DNA from: Methylobrevis albus
GTDB lineage: Bacteria; Pseudomonadota; Alphaproteobacteria; Rhizobiales; Pleomorphomonadaceae
Assembly (NCBI RefSeq): GCF_015904235.1
Contig: NZ_JADZLT010000016.1
Coordinates: 1 to 45,880 of the forward strand
Reading direction: 5' to 3'
DNA: 45,880 bases
Shown here: positions 31,741 through 41,587 of the stretch, in pieces
Position numbering within the stretch: position 1 is the stretch's first letter
Layout: each line of letters begins with the position of its first letter
Notes under the pieces: generated by a model
The model's input: the letters and a program-made list of their open reading frames with translations, nothing else
What the model was told of the DNA's origin: nothing
Databases searched by the model: none
Made by a program: the position numbers and the translations under genes

Positions 31741-31797
31741 TCTCGCGCCGTCATCCCCCGCCCCAACCAACAAAAACCAACCCGCCACAGGACCCTC

Positions 31798-32829
<1,032 letters not shown>

Positions 32830-32934
32830 GCCTTTCCGGGCAATGCTGCGCTGCCGCCCCGCCGCGCCATCCGGCCGCCGGGCGGCGGCACACCAAGGCC
32901 CGCAGAAGAAGGGCCGGCAACAAGGACCGCCGCC

Positions 32935-33810
32935 ATGCGCACGATCACCCTCGCCGCCACCCAGATGGCCTGCGACTGGGACATCCCCGGCAACCTCGAC
33001 CGCGCCGAGCGCCTCGTGCGGCAGGCGAAGGCGGCCGGCGCCGACGTCGTGCTGATCCAGGAGCTGTTCGCGTCGCCGTATTTCTGCCAGGAGCAGGTCC
33101 ACAAGCATTTCGAGCTGGCCGCGCCGCTGGAGGGCAATCCGGTGGTGGCGCGCTTCGCAGCGCTCGCCGCCGAACTCGGCGTCGTGCTGCCGGTGAGCTT
33201 CTTCGAGCGCGCGGGCCAAGCCTTCTTCAATTCGGTGGCGATGGTCGACGCCGACGGCAGCGTGCTCGGGCTCTATCGCAAGAGCCACATTCCCGACGGG
33301 CCGGGCTACAACGAGAAGTTTTATTTCTCCCCCGGCGACACCGGCTTCAAGGTGTTCGCCACCCGCTTCGGCCGCATCGGCGTCGGCATCTGCTGGGACC
33401 AGTGGTTCCCGGAAACCGCGCGCGCGATGGCGCTGCAGGGCGCCGAGGTGCTGCTCTACCCGACCGCGATCGGCAACGAGCCACACGACACCGCCCATGA
33501 TTCCAGCGGCCACTGGCAGCGCGTCATGCAGGGCCACGCCGCCGCCAACGTGATGCCCGTCGTGGCGTCGAACCGCATCGGCACCGAGATCGCCGCCAAC
33601 ACCAACGCCCGGCTCGATTTCTTCGGTGCGTCGTTCATCGCCGACGCGATGGGCGCCAAGGTCGCCGAGGCGGACGGCGCCTCGGAAACCGTGATCACCG
33701 CCACCTTCGACCTCGACGCCATCGCCCGCCAGCGCCGCGACTGGGGCGTCTTCCGCGACCGCCGCCCGGAACTCTACAAGCCGCTGCTGACGCTCGACGG
33801 GCGTCGGTGA
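32935..33810 (+). CDS. aguB: N-carbamoylputrescine amidase
   Basis: The nitrilase-superfamily enzyme of 291 residues converts N-carbamoylputrescine to putrescine, CO2 and ammonia in the agmatine route. The Glu-Lys-Cys triad is visible: Glu43 in LIQELFASPYF, Lys116 in YRKSHIPDGPGYNEKFYF and Cys153 in GICWDQWFPE. The first and last blocks are specific for AguB rather than other nitrilases. Its usual partner, agmatine deiminase (aguA), is not in the window. It follows aphA after 105 bp, in a polyamine cluster. The gene ends inside the edge of a repeat element and converges on fumC. Confidence 0.92.
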   Translation: MRTITLAATQMACDWDIPGNLDRAERLVRQAKAAGADVVLIQELFASPYFCQEQVHKHFELAAPLEGNPVVARFAALAAELGVVLPVSFFERAGQAFFNSVAMVDADGSVLGLYRKSHIPDGPGYNEKFYFSPGDTGFKVFATRFGRIGVGICWDQWFPETARAMALQGAEVLLYPTAIGNEPHDTAHDSSGHWQRVMQGHAAANVMPVVASNRIGTEIAANTNARLDFFGASFIADAMGAKVAEADGASETVITATFDLDAIARQRRDWGVFRDRRPELYKPLLTLDGRR

Positions 33811-33975
33811 GGGGGAGAGCGGCGCCGCAGAGAACATCCCTCCCCCTCGTGGGGAGGGTGGCGCCGCAGGCGCCGGGAGGGGGACGGCCTCTCCATAGCA
33901 TGAGGCGATGCTGCTACCCCTCCCGACCCGGCCTCTGGCCGGGCCACCCTCCCCACAAGGGGGAGGGATTTCTCC
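33808..33975. repeat. Inverted-repeat element, family D, between aguB and fumC
   Basis: The left arm reads GTGAGGGGGAGAG (33808-33820), then ATCCCTCCCCCTCGTGGGGA (33836-33855), then GGGTGGCGCCGC. The right arm, read in reverse, gives GTGAGGGGGAGAAATCCCTC, then CCCCTTGTGGGGAGGGTGGC. The arms flank a short loop near 33884-33912. The element reaches from the aguB stop codon to just before the fumC stop codon, so each convergent transcript would end in it. Confidence 0.75.
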
Positions 33976-33978
33976 CCC

Positions 33979-35418
33979 TCACGCCGACGGCCGTGTCATC
34001 TCCTCCGGCACCACGAAGCGCTCGTAGTCCTCGGCCGTCACGTAGCCCGACGCCAGCGCCGCGTCGCGCAGGGTGAGGCCGCCCGCCTGGGCGGTTTTCG
34101 CGATCTTCGCCGCCTTGTCGTAGCCGATGTGGCGGTTGAGGGCGGTCACCAGCATCAGGTTGCGGTCGAGGTTGTCCGCGATGCGGGCAAGGTTCGGTTC
34201 GATGCCGACGGCGCAGTGGTCGTTGAACGCGAGGCAGGCGTCCGAGATCAGCGCCACCGATTCCAGCACGTTGTGCACCATCACCGGCTTGTAGACGTTT
34301 AGCTGGAAGTTGCCCTGGCTGCCGGCGAAGGCGACCGCGGCGTCGTTGCCGAACACCTGCACGCAGACCATCGTCATCGCCTCGCACTGGGTCGGGTTGA
34401 CCTTGCCGGGCATGATCGACGAGCCGGGCTCGTTCTCCGGGATCAGCAATTCGCCGATGCCGCAGCGCGGGCCGCTCGCCAGCCAGCGCACGTCGTTCGC
34501 CATCTTCATCAGCCCGCCGGCGAGCGTGCGCAGCGCGGCCGACGCCTGCACCAGCCCGTCGTGCGCGGAGAGCGCGAAGAACTTGTTGTCGGCCGAGCGG
34601 AACGGATGGCCGGTCAGCGCGGCGATGCGGGCCGCGGTGCGGTCGCCGAATTCGGGATGCGCGTTAAGCCCGGTGCCGACCGCCGTGCCGCCGATGGCGA
34701 GATCGCAGAGGCCGGCGACCGAGGCGCGCACCGCGGCGAGGCCGAAGTCGAGCTGCGCCACCCAGGCGCCGATCTCCTGGCCGAGCGTCACCGGCGTCGC
34801 GTCCTGCAAATGGGTGCGGCCGGTCTTGACGATGCCGGAAAACGCGTCCGCCTTGGCCGCGAGCGTGTCGCGCAGCTGCGTCACCGCCGGCACCAGCCGG
34901 CCTTCGATCTCCTCGACGGCAGCGATGTGCATCGCGGTCGGGAAGGTGTCGTTCGACGACTGGCCGCGGTTGACGTGGTCGTTCGGGTGCACCGGGCTCT
35001 TCGAGCCGACCACACCGCCGGCGAGCTCGATGGCCCGGTTGGCGATCACCTCGTTGGCGTTCATGTTCGACTGGGTGCCGGAGCCGGTCTGGAACACGAC
35101 GAGCGGGAACTCGCCGTCGTGCCGGCCATCGATCACCTCGTCGGCGGCGGCGACGATCAGCCGGGCGATGTCGGGCGGGATCTCGCCGAGGTCGCCGTTC
35201 GCCTCGGCGGCGGCCCGCTTCAGCACGCCGAGCGCCCGCACCATCGGCCGGCCCCAGCGGAACCGGTCGACGCCGATCGGGAAGTTCTCGATCGAGCGCT
35301 GCGTCTGTGCCCCCCAGTAGCGATCCGCCGGGACCGCGATCTCGCCCATGGAATCGGTTTCGCGGCGCACGGCGGCTGCCGTGGCGGTGGAATCGGCGGT
35401 CGGGGTGGTGTGGGGCAC
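33979..35418 (-). CDS. fumC: Fumarate hydratase, class II
   Basis: The enzyme interconverts fumarate and malate in the TCA cycle. The product has 479 residues from a GTG at 35418, which has AGGAG eight bases upstream. The frame is open to 35484, and a later ATG ([13 protein letters not shown]) would cut off the normal N-terminal ETDSMGEI segment. Motifs are [60 protein letters not shown] and the family signature [20 protein letters not shown]. As an Fe-independent fumarase it is typical of aerobic alphaproteobacteria. It is monocistronic by position and converges on aguB across a repeat. Confidence 0.95.
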   Translation of the reverse strand: MPHTTPTADSTATAAAVRRETDSMGEIAVPADRYWGAQTQRSIENFPIGVDRFRWGRPMVRALGVLKRAAAEANGDLGEIPPDIARLIVAAADEVIDGRHDGEFPLVVFQTGSGTQSNMNANEVIANRAIELAGGVVGSKSPVHPNDHVNRGQSSNDTFPTAMHIAAVEEIEGRLVPAVTQLRDTLAAKADAFSGIVKTGRTHLQDATPVTLGQEIGAWVAQLDFGLAAVRASVAGLCDLAIGGTAVGTGLNAHPEFGDRTAARIAALTGHPFRSADNKFFALSAHDGLVQASAALRTLAGGLMKMANDVRWLASGPRCGIGELLIPENEPGSSIMPGKVNPTQCEAMTMVCVQVFGNDAAVAFAGSQGNFQLNVYKPVMVHNVLESVALISDACLAFNDHCAVGIEPNLARIADNLDRNLMLVTALNRHIGYDKAAKIAKTAQAGGLTLRDAALASGYVTAEDYERFVVPEEMTRPSA

Positions 35419-35499
35419 GGGGCTGGCTCCTCGGGGTGGGGCGTGGCGATCGTCCCCCCGCATATCGCGGCGTAAGCCTGCCACCGCAAGGCAAAAAGC

Positions 35500-36159
35500 C
35501 TATTCGGCCGCCCGCAGCCCCGCCGCCGCCGGGCGGCGGGCGTGCGCGGCGAGCCCCGCCTCGGCGAGATCGGCGAGCACGGCGACGAGGGTTTCTGCCG
35601 GGATCGCGCCGCCGGGGGCGATCGGCAGCAGCCCGGGGCGGAAGGCGAGGCCCTGCGCCACCAGCCAGCGGGCGGCAAGATCCGCCTCCGCGGCCGGCAC
35701 GCCGTAGGCGCCGACCACCGCCCGCGCCGCGCCGAGGAACGGCGGCTCGCGGTCGGCGACGAGCCGTGCGAGATGGCCCGACGGGCGCACGACCTCCCAG
35801 GCGAGCAGGCGCGCGAGCACCTTCGCCCCGGCGATTTCGCCGGCGCTTGGCACGACGAGGGCGGCAAGCAGCGCCTCGAGGCGCTGCCGGGCGGGAGCGC
35901 CGGCGTCGGCGAGGACGAGTTTCTCGGCCTCATAGCATTCGTCAAAGGCGTAGCCGATCACCGCCTCGTAGAGCAGTTCCTTCGAGCGGTAGTGATAGTT
36001 CACCGCCGCGACGTTGGCGGCGGCGCGCTGGCAGATCTCCTTGATCGAGCCGAATTCAAATCCTTTCGCCGCAAAGACGTCGAGGGCCGCGTCGAGCAAG
36101 CGCCAGCGGGTGCGGAAGGATGTTTTCGACACCGTCATCGGTAACGCCTCGTTCATCAT
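35500..36159 (-). CDS. TetR-family transcriptional regulator (CerR/DUF1956-like C-terminus)
   Basis: The 219-residue regulator has an N-terminal DNA-binding domain (RWRLLDAALDVFAAKG, then FGSIKEICQRAAANVAAVNYHYRSKELLYEAV, residues about 38-70). The C-terminal part (LLAWEVVRPSGHLARLVADREPPFL) resembles the DUF1956 ligand domain of CerR/YbiH. The target and ligand are unknown. The start is ATG 36159 or the next codon, ATG 36156; both lie inside an 18-bp palindrome that is a probable autoregulatory site. No efflux or enzyme gene is adjacent on the divergent side, only the EF-hand protein. Confidence 0.85.
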   Translation of the reverse strand: MMNEALPMTVSKTSFRTRWRLLDAALDVFAAKGFEFGSIKEICQRAAANVAAVNYHYRSKELLYEAVIGYAFDECYEAEKLVLADAGAPARQRLEALLAALVVPSAGEIAGAKVLARLLAWEVVRPSGHLARLVADREPPFLGAARAVVGAYGVPAAEADLAARWLVAQGLAFRPGLLPIAPGGAIPAETLVAVLADLAEAGLAAHARRPAAAGLRAAE

Positions 36160-36167
36160 GGTGAACG
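36150..36167. promoter_or_regulatory. Palindrome over the TetR gene start, likely autoregulatory operator
   Basis: CGTTCA, spacer TCATGG and TGAACG form a perfect 6-bp dyad overlapping the tandem ATG codons of the regulator. Size and position fit TetR self-repression and possibly control of the divergent EF-hand gene 164 bp away. Confidence 0.45.
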
Positions 36168-36330
36168 AAGGATTAACGGCGGCCCGGGCTGCTGCGCAAC
36201 GCGCGCATTCGCACCGTTACAATTTGAAATCCGACTGGTCGTCCACTTGCGCTAGTCCTTGATGGCGCGATCGCGCCCGGCTCGCCGGACCCACCCGACG
36301 CGCCGAAACTGGCGATGAAGGACGATCGAC

Positions 36331-37230
36331 ATGAGTGTCGGTGGAATAGGCGGCTTTTCGGCCGCCAGCATGGCATCCCGCCTGCTCGGCAAGGCGGACA
36401 AGGACGGTTCGGGCGGGCTGACGCTCGATGAATTCGCGGCGACGGCGGCGTCGAAGGGCGGCAATTCCGTCCAGGCGAACGAAAAGGCCTCGGCGATCTT
36501 TTCCGCGCTCGACAGCGACGCCGACGGCGCGATCAGCGAGGGCGAGCTCGCCTCTGGCATCGAGGCCTTCGCCTCGGAGACCGCGACGGCGCTGCTCGGC
36601 GTGCAGGAGCGCGGCGCGGGCGGCCCGCCTCCGGGTGGACCGCCTCCGGGTGGTCCCCCTCCCGGTGGTCCGCCTCCGGGCGGTGCCCGCGGCGGCATGT
36701 TCGAGGAGACCGACGAGGACGAGTCGGGCACGCTGTCGCTCGAGGAATTCACCGCGACGCTGTCGGAACTCGGTGCCGACGAGGACGCGATTTCCGAGCT
36801 GTTCGCCACCATCGATGCCGACGGTGACGGCGAGATCAGCGAGGCGGAGAATTCCGCCTTCGAGGAGGAGATGCAGGCGAACCGGCCGCCGCCTCCGGGT
36901 GGTCCGGGTGGACCGCCGCGCGGCGGCGACATGAGCGGCAGTGACGCGGCGCAGCAGATCGCCGATCTGCTCGCCGCGAGCGACACGGATTCCTCCGGAA
37001 CGGTCTCGCTCGAGGAACTCGCGGCGACCGGCGAAGACCTCGGGCTCTCGTCCGAGGACGTCGAGACCCTGTTCTCGGCGCTCGACACCGATGCCGACGG
37101 CGCGGTGGGCGAGGACGAGACGGCGGCCTTCGGCGAGGCGGTCTCGGCCGCCATGTCCGCGATGGCCGCCAACGCCTACGCGTCGAAGAGTTCGGTCGAT
37201 CTCGTCGCCCTGTTCGACGAAGCGGCCTGA
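36331..37230 (+). CDS. Six-EF-hand calcium-binding protein with Pro-Gly linkers
   Basis: The 299-residue acidic protein has three pairs of canonical 12-residue EF-hand loops: D23-E34 (DKDGSGGLTLDE), D61-E72 (DSDADGAISEGE), D128-E139 (DEDESGTLSLEE), D162-E173 (DADGDGEISEAE), D218-E229 (DTDSSGTVSLEE) and D252-E263 (DTDADGAVGEDE). Each has acidic residues at positions 1 and 3 and Glu at 12. The pairs are joined by linkers of PPPGG repeats (99-118) and a PPPPGGPGGPPRGG stretch (186-199). The N-terminus (MSVGGIGGFSAASMAS) is not a Sec signal, and where the protein acts is unknown. It likely buffers or senses Ca2+. ATG 36331 has AAGGA upstream. An A+T-rich patch (GTTACAATTTGAAATC) near 36216 is the likely promoter zone. 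Confidence 0.88.
   Translation: MSVGGIGGFSAASMASRLLGKADKDGSGGLTLDEFAATAASKGGNSVQANEKASAIFSALDSDADGAISEGELASGIEAFASETATALLGVQERGAGGPPPGGPPPGGPPPGGPPPGGARGGMFEETDEDESGTLSLEEFTATLSELGADEDAISELFATIDADGDGEISEAENSAFEEEMQANRPPPPGGPGGPPRGGDMSGSDAAQQIADLLAASDTDSSGTVSLEELAATGEDLGLSSEDVETLFSALDTDADGAVGEDETAAFGEAVSAAMSAMAANAYASKSSVDLVALFDEAA
36625..36684 (+). repeat. 15-bp tandem repeat encoding PPPGG
   Basis: Four 15-bp units of the form CCG-CCT-CCG-GGT-GGT with few substitutions encode (PPPGG)4, residues 99-118 of the EF-hand protein. The unit is a multiple of three, so copy-number change would keep the frame. Confidence 0.85.
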
Positions 37231-37383
37231 CCGACCGGCCGGCGTGCCAGCCGCCGGCCGGTCCATGCCCGCGTGTCTCGGGCAACCGATGCGGCGCGGG
37301 CGGCCGGGGCGATGACGCCCGCTCCGGCCGCCGTCTGCTATGATCGTCGGCGCCGCGCCGCCGCTGCGCAAGGTGCCTGACCC

Positions 37384-38190
37384 GTGTCCCCGAAAAGCGT
37401 CCGAGCCGCGATGTCCGAGTCCCTGGCAATCCGCCGCCCCGAGCCGCCGCATGTTCTCGTCGTCGAGGACGACCCCGGCATCCGCGGCCTCGTCGAGGCC
37501 TTTCTCGGCGACCAGGGCTTCCGCGTCTCGGCGGTCGCCGACGGCCGGGCGATGGACGCCGCCCTGGTGCGCGGCGGCGTCGACATCATCGTGCTCGACG
37601 TCATGCTGCCGGGCGAGAGCGGCATCGCCATCTGCCGCCGGCTGCGCCGGTCCGGCGGACCGCCGATCCTGCTGCTCACGGCGCGCGGCGAGCACGCCGA
37701 CCGCATCGACGGGCTGCAGTCGGGCGCCGACGACTATCTCGTGAAGCCGTTCCACCCCGGCGAACTCGCCGCCCGCATCAACGCGGTGCTGCGCCGCTGG
37801 AGCGTGCCGCCGGAGAGCGATCCGCGCGCCGTCGCCGCCGAGATCGCCGCCTACCGCTTCGAGCGCTGGACGGTCGACCTCGCCCGCCGCCAGTTGCTCG
37901 ACGGCGAGGGCGTCCGCGTCACGCTGACCAGCGGCGAGTTCGACCTGCTCGCCGCCTTCTGCCGCAGCGCCGGGCGCATCCTCACGCGCGACACGCTGCT
38001 CGAGACGACGCGTCGCCGTGTCGCGGGGCCGTTCGACCGCAGCGTCGACATCATGGTGAGCCGGCTGCGCCGCAAGCTCGGCAACGACGCCGCCGGCGAG
38101 GACCTGATCACCACGGTGCGCAACGTCGGCTACCTCTTCACCGCCGCGGTGACGAGCGTGCCGGCGGACGCGCCTGCGGTCACGTCATGA
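37384..38190 (+). CDS. OmpR-family response regulator
   Basis: The 268-residue regulator has a receiver domain with the acidic pair in VVEDDPGIR, phospho-acceptor Asp72 in VLDVMLPGESG, the conserved Thr in LLLTARGE and Lys in DDYLVKPF. A winged-helix DNA-binding domain (RFERWTVDLARRQLL to TTVRNVGYLF) ends the protein. GTG 37384 is preferred because AAGGTG lies eight bases upstream; ATG 37411 (MSESLAIRR) is a good alternative that removes nine residues. It overlaps the kinase gene by 4 bp (ATGA), so the two form a coupled two-component system. The upstream 153 bp separate it from the EF-hand gene. Confidence 0.93.
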   Translation: MSPKSVRAAMSESLAIRRPEPPHVLVVEDDPGIRGLVEAFLGDQGFRVSAVADGRAMDAALVRGGVDIIVLDVMLPGESGIAICRRLRRSGGPPILLLTARGEHADRIDGLQSGADDYLVKPFHPGELAARINAVLRRWSVPPESDPRAVAAEIAAYRFERWTVDLARRQLLDGEGVRVTLTSGEFDLLAAFCRSAGRILTRDTLLETTRRRVAGPFDRSVDIMVSRLRRKLGNDAAGEDLITTVRNVGYLFTAAVTSVPADAPAVTS

Positions 38191-39614
38191 TCCGCGGCGC
38201 GCTGCGGCGGATCGGGGCGCGGGGCATCGGCGTCCAGATCGCGGCCTTCGTGGTGCTCGCGGTCGTGATCACCAACGCGTTGGTCTTCGGCGCCGGCCTC
38301 GCCCTCGGCCTCGCCCTCGGGCCCCCGCTGGATTTCGACGGCACGGTCGAGGATCTGTTCGCCTATGGCGGCCGCATCGCGACGGTCGCGACGCTGGTCG
38401 CCACCGCGCCGGACGCGGCCCGCCCCGCCGTCGCGGCCCGCGCCGTCGCCGAAGTCCCGGGTGTCTTCGCCGCGGCGGCGGACGACGCGCAGCAGGTGGT
38501 GCCGCTGTCGCCGGAGCGGGCGCGCAGCTTCGAGGCGCGGGTGATTCCGCGCCTCCTCGCCGCCCGGCTGGACGGGCGCGGCCTCACCTGGTGGCTGCAA
38601 CCGCCCACGCAGGCCGACAGTCGTTATCCAGGGGTCGTGGTCGATTTTTCCGACGGCCTCCGCCTGCGCTTCGAGCACGCCGGCGCCGATCTGCCGCGCC
38701 CGCCGCACCGCTTCGGCGTGATCGCCTTCGGCGTCATCGCGACCATCGTGACGATCGCGCTGCTGCTCGGCTGGACCAGCCGGGCGATCAGCGCGCCGCT
38801 GGAGCGCCTCGCCGCCAGCGTCGCCGGCGGCGGCCTCGACGGTCCGCCGTTGCCGCAGGAGGGCACCGCGGAGGTGCGCCGGCTGGCGGCGGCGCTCGAG
38901 GCGATGCGCGCGGCGCAGCGCGCCATGCTCGCCGGGCGCACCGAGATGCTCGCTGCCGTCGGCCACGACCTGCGCACGCCGCTGACCCGCATGCGCCTGC
39001 GCGCCGAGGCGATCGGCGATCCCGCGCTGCGCGCCGATTTCGCCGGCGAGATCACCCGCATGGCCGATCTCACCGACAAGGCGCTCGCCTTCCTGCGCGG
39101 CGACGTCTTCGACGAGCCGTTCACGCGGATCGATGCCGCCTCGCTGATCGCCAGCCTCGTCGACGACCTGATGGATGCGCGCGGCATGGCGGCGGACGCC
39201 GGGCCGCAGGTCGACCTCGAACTGCCGCCGCGCCTCGTGGTGCGCTGCCGGCCGGAGATCCTCGCCCGCGGCGTCGGCAATCTCATCGAGAACGCGCTGA
39301 AATTCGCCGCGCACCGCGTCGTGGTGCGGCTCGCCGTCGCCGGTGAGGCCGTCGTCATCGCGATCGACGACGACGGGCCGGGCATTGCGCCCGAAGCGCG
39401 CGAGGCGCTGTTGAAGCCGTTCGCCCGCGCCGACGCCGCCCGCGGCGATCGCCGGGGCGGCTTCGGCCTCGGGCTTGCGATCGCCCGCCGCGCCGCCGAA
39501 CAGCACGGCGGGCGCCTAGTGCTCGGACGGGCGTCCCTCGGCGGCCTCGGCTGCCGCATGGAACTGCCGATCGTCGAGGCCGCCGCCGATGCCCGCGCCG
39601 GGATCAGCCCTTGA
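38187..39614 (+). CDS. Membrane sensor histidine kinase, partner of the OmpR regulator
   Basis: The 475-residue kinase has a first membrane segment at about 14-40, a periplasmic domain of about 130 residues without a recognisable ligand fold, a second segment at about 176-197 (VIAFGVIATIVTIALLLGW), a HAMP linker (TSRAISAPLERLAASV), a HisKA block with His260 in AAVGHDLRTPLTRM, and an ATPase domain with NLIENALKFA (N box), DDDGPGIAP (G1) and GGFGLGLAIARR (G2). The arrangement resembles EnvZ-like kinases. The signal is unknown. Its last 11 bp overlap the 3' end of ridA on the opposite strand. Confidence 0.93.
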   Translation: MIRGALRRIGARGIGVQIAAFVVLAVVITNALVFGAGLALGLALGPPLDFDGTVEDLFAYGGRIATVATLVATAPDAARPAVAARAVAEVPGVFAAAADDAQQVVPLSPERARSFEARVIPRLLAARLDGRGLTWWLQPPTQADSRYPGVVVDFSDGLRLRFEHAGADLPRPPHRFGVIAFGVIATIVTIALLLGWTSRAISAPLERLAASVAGGGLDGPPLPQEGTAEVRRLAAALEAMRAAQRAMLAGRTEMLAAVGHDLRTPLTRMRLRAEAIGDPALRADFAGEITRMADLTDKALAFLRGDVFDEPFTRIDAASLIASLVDDLMDARGMAADAGPQVDLELPPRLVVRCRPEILARGVGNLIENALKFAAHRVVVRLAVAGEAVVIAIDDDGPGIAPEAREALLKPFARADAARGDRRGGFGLGLAIARRAAEQHGGRLVLGRASLGGLGCRMELPIVEAAADARAGISP

Positions 39615-39960
39615 TCGCGATCACCTGGATCTCGACCTTCAGCGCCGGGTCGGCGAGCTTCGCCTCGATGCAGGCGCGGGCCGGACCCTGGCCTTCGGCG
39701 ACCCACGGATCCCAGATCGTGTTCATCGCGGCATAGTCGGCGATGTCGGCGAGCCAGACGGTCGCCTGCACGATGGCGGTCTTGTCGGTGCCGGCCTCGG
39801 CGAGCAGGGCGTCGATGCGGGCGAGGATCTGTGCGGTCTGGCCGCGCACGTCCGCCGTCTCGTCCTCGGCCACCTGGCCGGCGAGCACCACCGCGGTGCC
39901 GGCGAGCGGATAGGTCACCATCTGGCTCATGCGGGCGTTGGTGTGGAAGCGCTGGATCAT
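39604..39960 (-). CDS. RidA/YjgF-family protein, probably an imine deaminase
   Basis: The 118-residue protein from the ATG at 39960 (MIQRFHTNARMSQMV) is a Rid-family member. RidA proteins hydrolyse reactive imines and enamines such as 2-aminoacrylate. Family features are VVLAGQVAEDETADVRGQTAQILARIDALLAEAG, and GPARACIEAKLADPALKVEIQVIA with the Arg that binds the carboxylate. It is the second gene of a likely dadA-ridA pair: DadA releases imino acids that this protein could deaminate. The gap to dadA is 127 bp and contains a hairpin. It belongs to a Rid subgroup that I cannot fix from sequence alone. Confidence 0.88.
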   Translation of the reverse strand: MIQRFHTNARMSQMVTYPLAGTAVVLAGQVAEDETADVRGQTAQILARIDALLAEAGTDKTAIVQATVWLADIADYAAMNTIWDPWVAEGQGPARACIEAKLADPALKVEIQVIAIKG

Positions 39961-40022
39961 CCGGGTCGGTCCTCGTCGCTCGGGCGTCGCCGGGGTGGCA
40001 CGCCTTCGGGTGGCATATCGGT

Positions 40023-40046
40023 ACGGCCCCGGCATAGCGGGGCCGT
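40023..40046 (-). terminator. Hairpin between dadA and ridA
   Basis: ACGGCCCCG (40023-40031) and CGGGGCCGT (40038-40046) form a perfect 9-bp stem around six bases. It lies 41 bp after the dadA stop codon on the minus strand. No T-tract follows, so termination, if any, is partial. Confidence 0.45.
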
Positions 40047-40087
40047 GACGACTTGCAAAGGGCCGACGCTGCCGTGTCCGGCCGTCG

Positions 40088-41347
40088 TCAGCGGTAGCGC
40101 AGCGGGCTGAACGGCGCGAGGTCGATCGTCGGCGGGCGGTCCTCGACGATGTCGGCGACGAGGGCGGCCGAGCCGCAGGCCATGGTCCAGCCGAGCGTGC
40201 CGTGGCCGGCGTTGACGATCAGATTGTCGAACACCGCCTTGCCTATGATCGGCGGCCCGTCCGGCGTCATCGGCCGGAGGCCCGACCAGCGCTCGGCACC
40301 TGCGAGCGCCGCCTCGGGGATCTGCGGGAACAGCGTGCGGGCGACGTGGAACAGCGTGCCGAACCGCTTCTCCTTGCGCGACAGGTCGTAGCCGGCGAGT
40401 TCCGCCGTGCCGCCGATGCGGATGCGGCCGCCGAGCCCGGTGAGGCCGACCTTGTGCTTCTCGTCGTAGACCGTGGAGTGCGGGCCGTAGGTCTCGCTGT
40501 CGGCGGCGATGGTCAGCGAATAGCCCTTCATCGGATAGATCGGCAGGTCGAGCCCGTGCGGTGCGAGCAGGTGCTTGGTGCCGACGCCGAGCGTCGCGAC
40601 CACCGCGTCGCCGGCGATCTCGCCGTCGCTGGTGTCGACCGCGACGACCCGGCCGCCGGCGGTGAGCAGCCCGCGCACCGAGGTCCCGAGCCGCACCGTC
40701 ACGCCGCGGTCGGCGGCGCGCTGCAGCAGGCCGAGCGTGAACAGGCGGCAGTCGCCGGTCTGGTCGCCCGGCAGCAGCACGCCGCCGACGACGCCGGCCC
40801 GGTCGACGTCGACATTCGGCTCGAGCTGCGCGAATTCGTCCCGCGTCAGCCGGCGCGCCGGCACGCCGAGTTCGGCGAGCGCCGCGAGGTCCTTGTCATA
40901 GGCGTCCACCTCCGCCTTCGAGCGGAACGCGACGCGGGTGCCGCGCTGGCGACCGTCGTAGTCGAGCGCCTCCGCGGTGCGCAGGTCGTCGAGCCGGTCG
41001 CGGCTGAGTTCGCCGAGCCGCACCATCGCCTTCTTGGACAGCGCGTAGCGCGCCGGCGTCGCCGACATGTACATGCGCCAGAGCCAGCCGATCATCACCG
41101 GGTCCGGCAGCTTGCCGACCACCAGCGGCGAGTGCGGCCCGAGCATCCAGCGCACCGCCTTCTTGACGAGGCCGGGCGCCGCCCACGGGGCCGACAGCGC
41201 CGGCGAAATCTGGCCGGCGTTGGCATAGGACGTGCCGAGCGCCCCGCCCGACTCGCGCTCGACCAGCGTCACCTCGTGGCCGGCGACGGCCAGCGCATGG
41301 GCGGTGGTCACGCCGACGACGCCAGCACCAAGTACGATCACATGCAT
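40088..41347 (-). CDS. dadA: D-amino acid dehydrogenase small subunit
   Basis: The FAD-dependent enzyme of 419 residues (E. coli DadA 432) oxidises D-amino acids to 2-oxo acids and passes electrons to the respiratory chain at the inner membrane. The N-terminal FAD motif is VIVLGAGVVGVTTAHALA. It is followed by SYANAGQISPALSAPWAAPG, typical of DadA, and GWLWRMY; the C-terminal flavin block is WSGLRPMTPDGPPIIG, then NAGHGTLGWTMACGSA. ATG 41347 (MHVIVLG) is chosen because the FAD fold begins at once; ATG 41356 adds three residues. The racemase gene dadX is not nearby. The neighbour ridA fits a role in detoxifying its imine product. Confidence 0.92.
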   Translation of the reverse strand: MHVIVLGAGVVGVTTAHALAVAGHEVTLVERESGGALGTSYANAGQISPALSAPWAAPGLVKKAVRWMLGPHSPLVVGKLPDPVMIGWLWRMYMSATPARYALSKKAMVRLGELSRDRLDDLRTAEALDYDGRQRGTRVAFRSKAEVDAYDKDLAALAELGVPARRLTRDEFAQLEPNVDVDRAGVVGGVLLPGDQTGDCRLFTLGLLQRAADRGVTVRLGTSVRGLLTAGGRVVAVDTSDGEIAGDAVVATLGVGTKHLLAPHGLDLPIYPMKGYSLTIAADSETYGPHSTVYDEKHKVGLTGLGGRIRIGGTAELAGYDLSRKEKRFGTLFHVARTLFPQIPEAALAGAERWSGLRPMTPDGPPIIGKAVFDNLIVNAGHGTLGWTMACGSAALVADIVEDRPPTIDLAPFSPLRYR

Positions 41348-41587
41348 GCGCACCATCCGAACCGGAACACGCCGAAAGGCGCCAGGACAGCCGGCAAACC
41401 GGCGACGCTGACCCCACCATGTTTTGCCGCAGCGCGAAAGAGGGATTGCGGCGGCGTCCCGATCGCGACCGTCCCTGCGGCGGGCCGTCGCGGCCATGCC
41501 GGCCGCGCCTCACCGAAAACCGCGGGTTTCCGGGCTTAATCGTTACAATCTTTCGATGAATTGCATCACAGCCATGCATTTGCTGCA

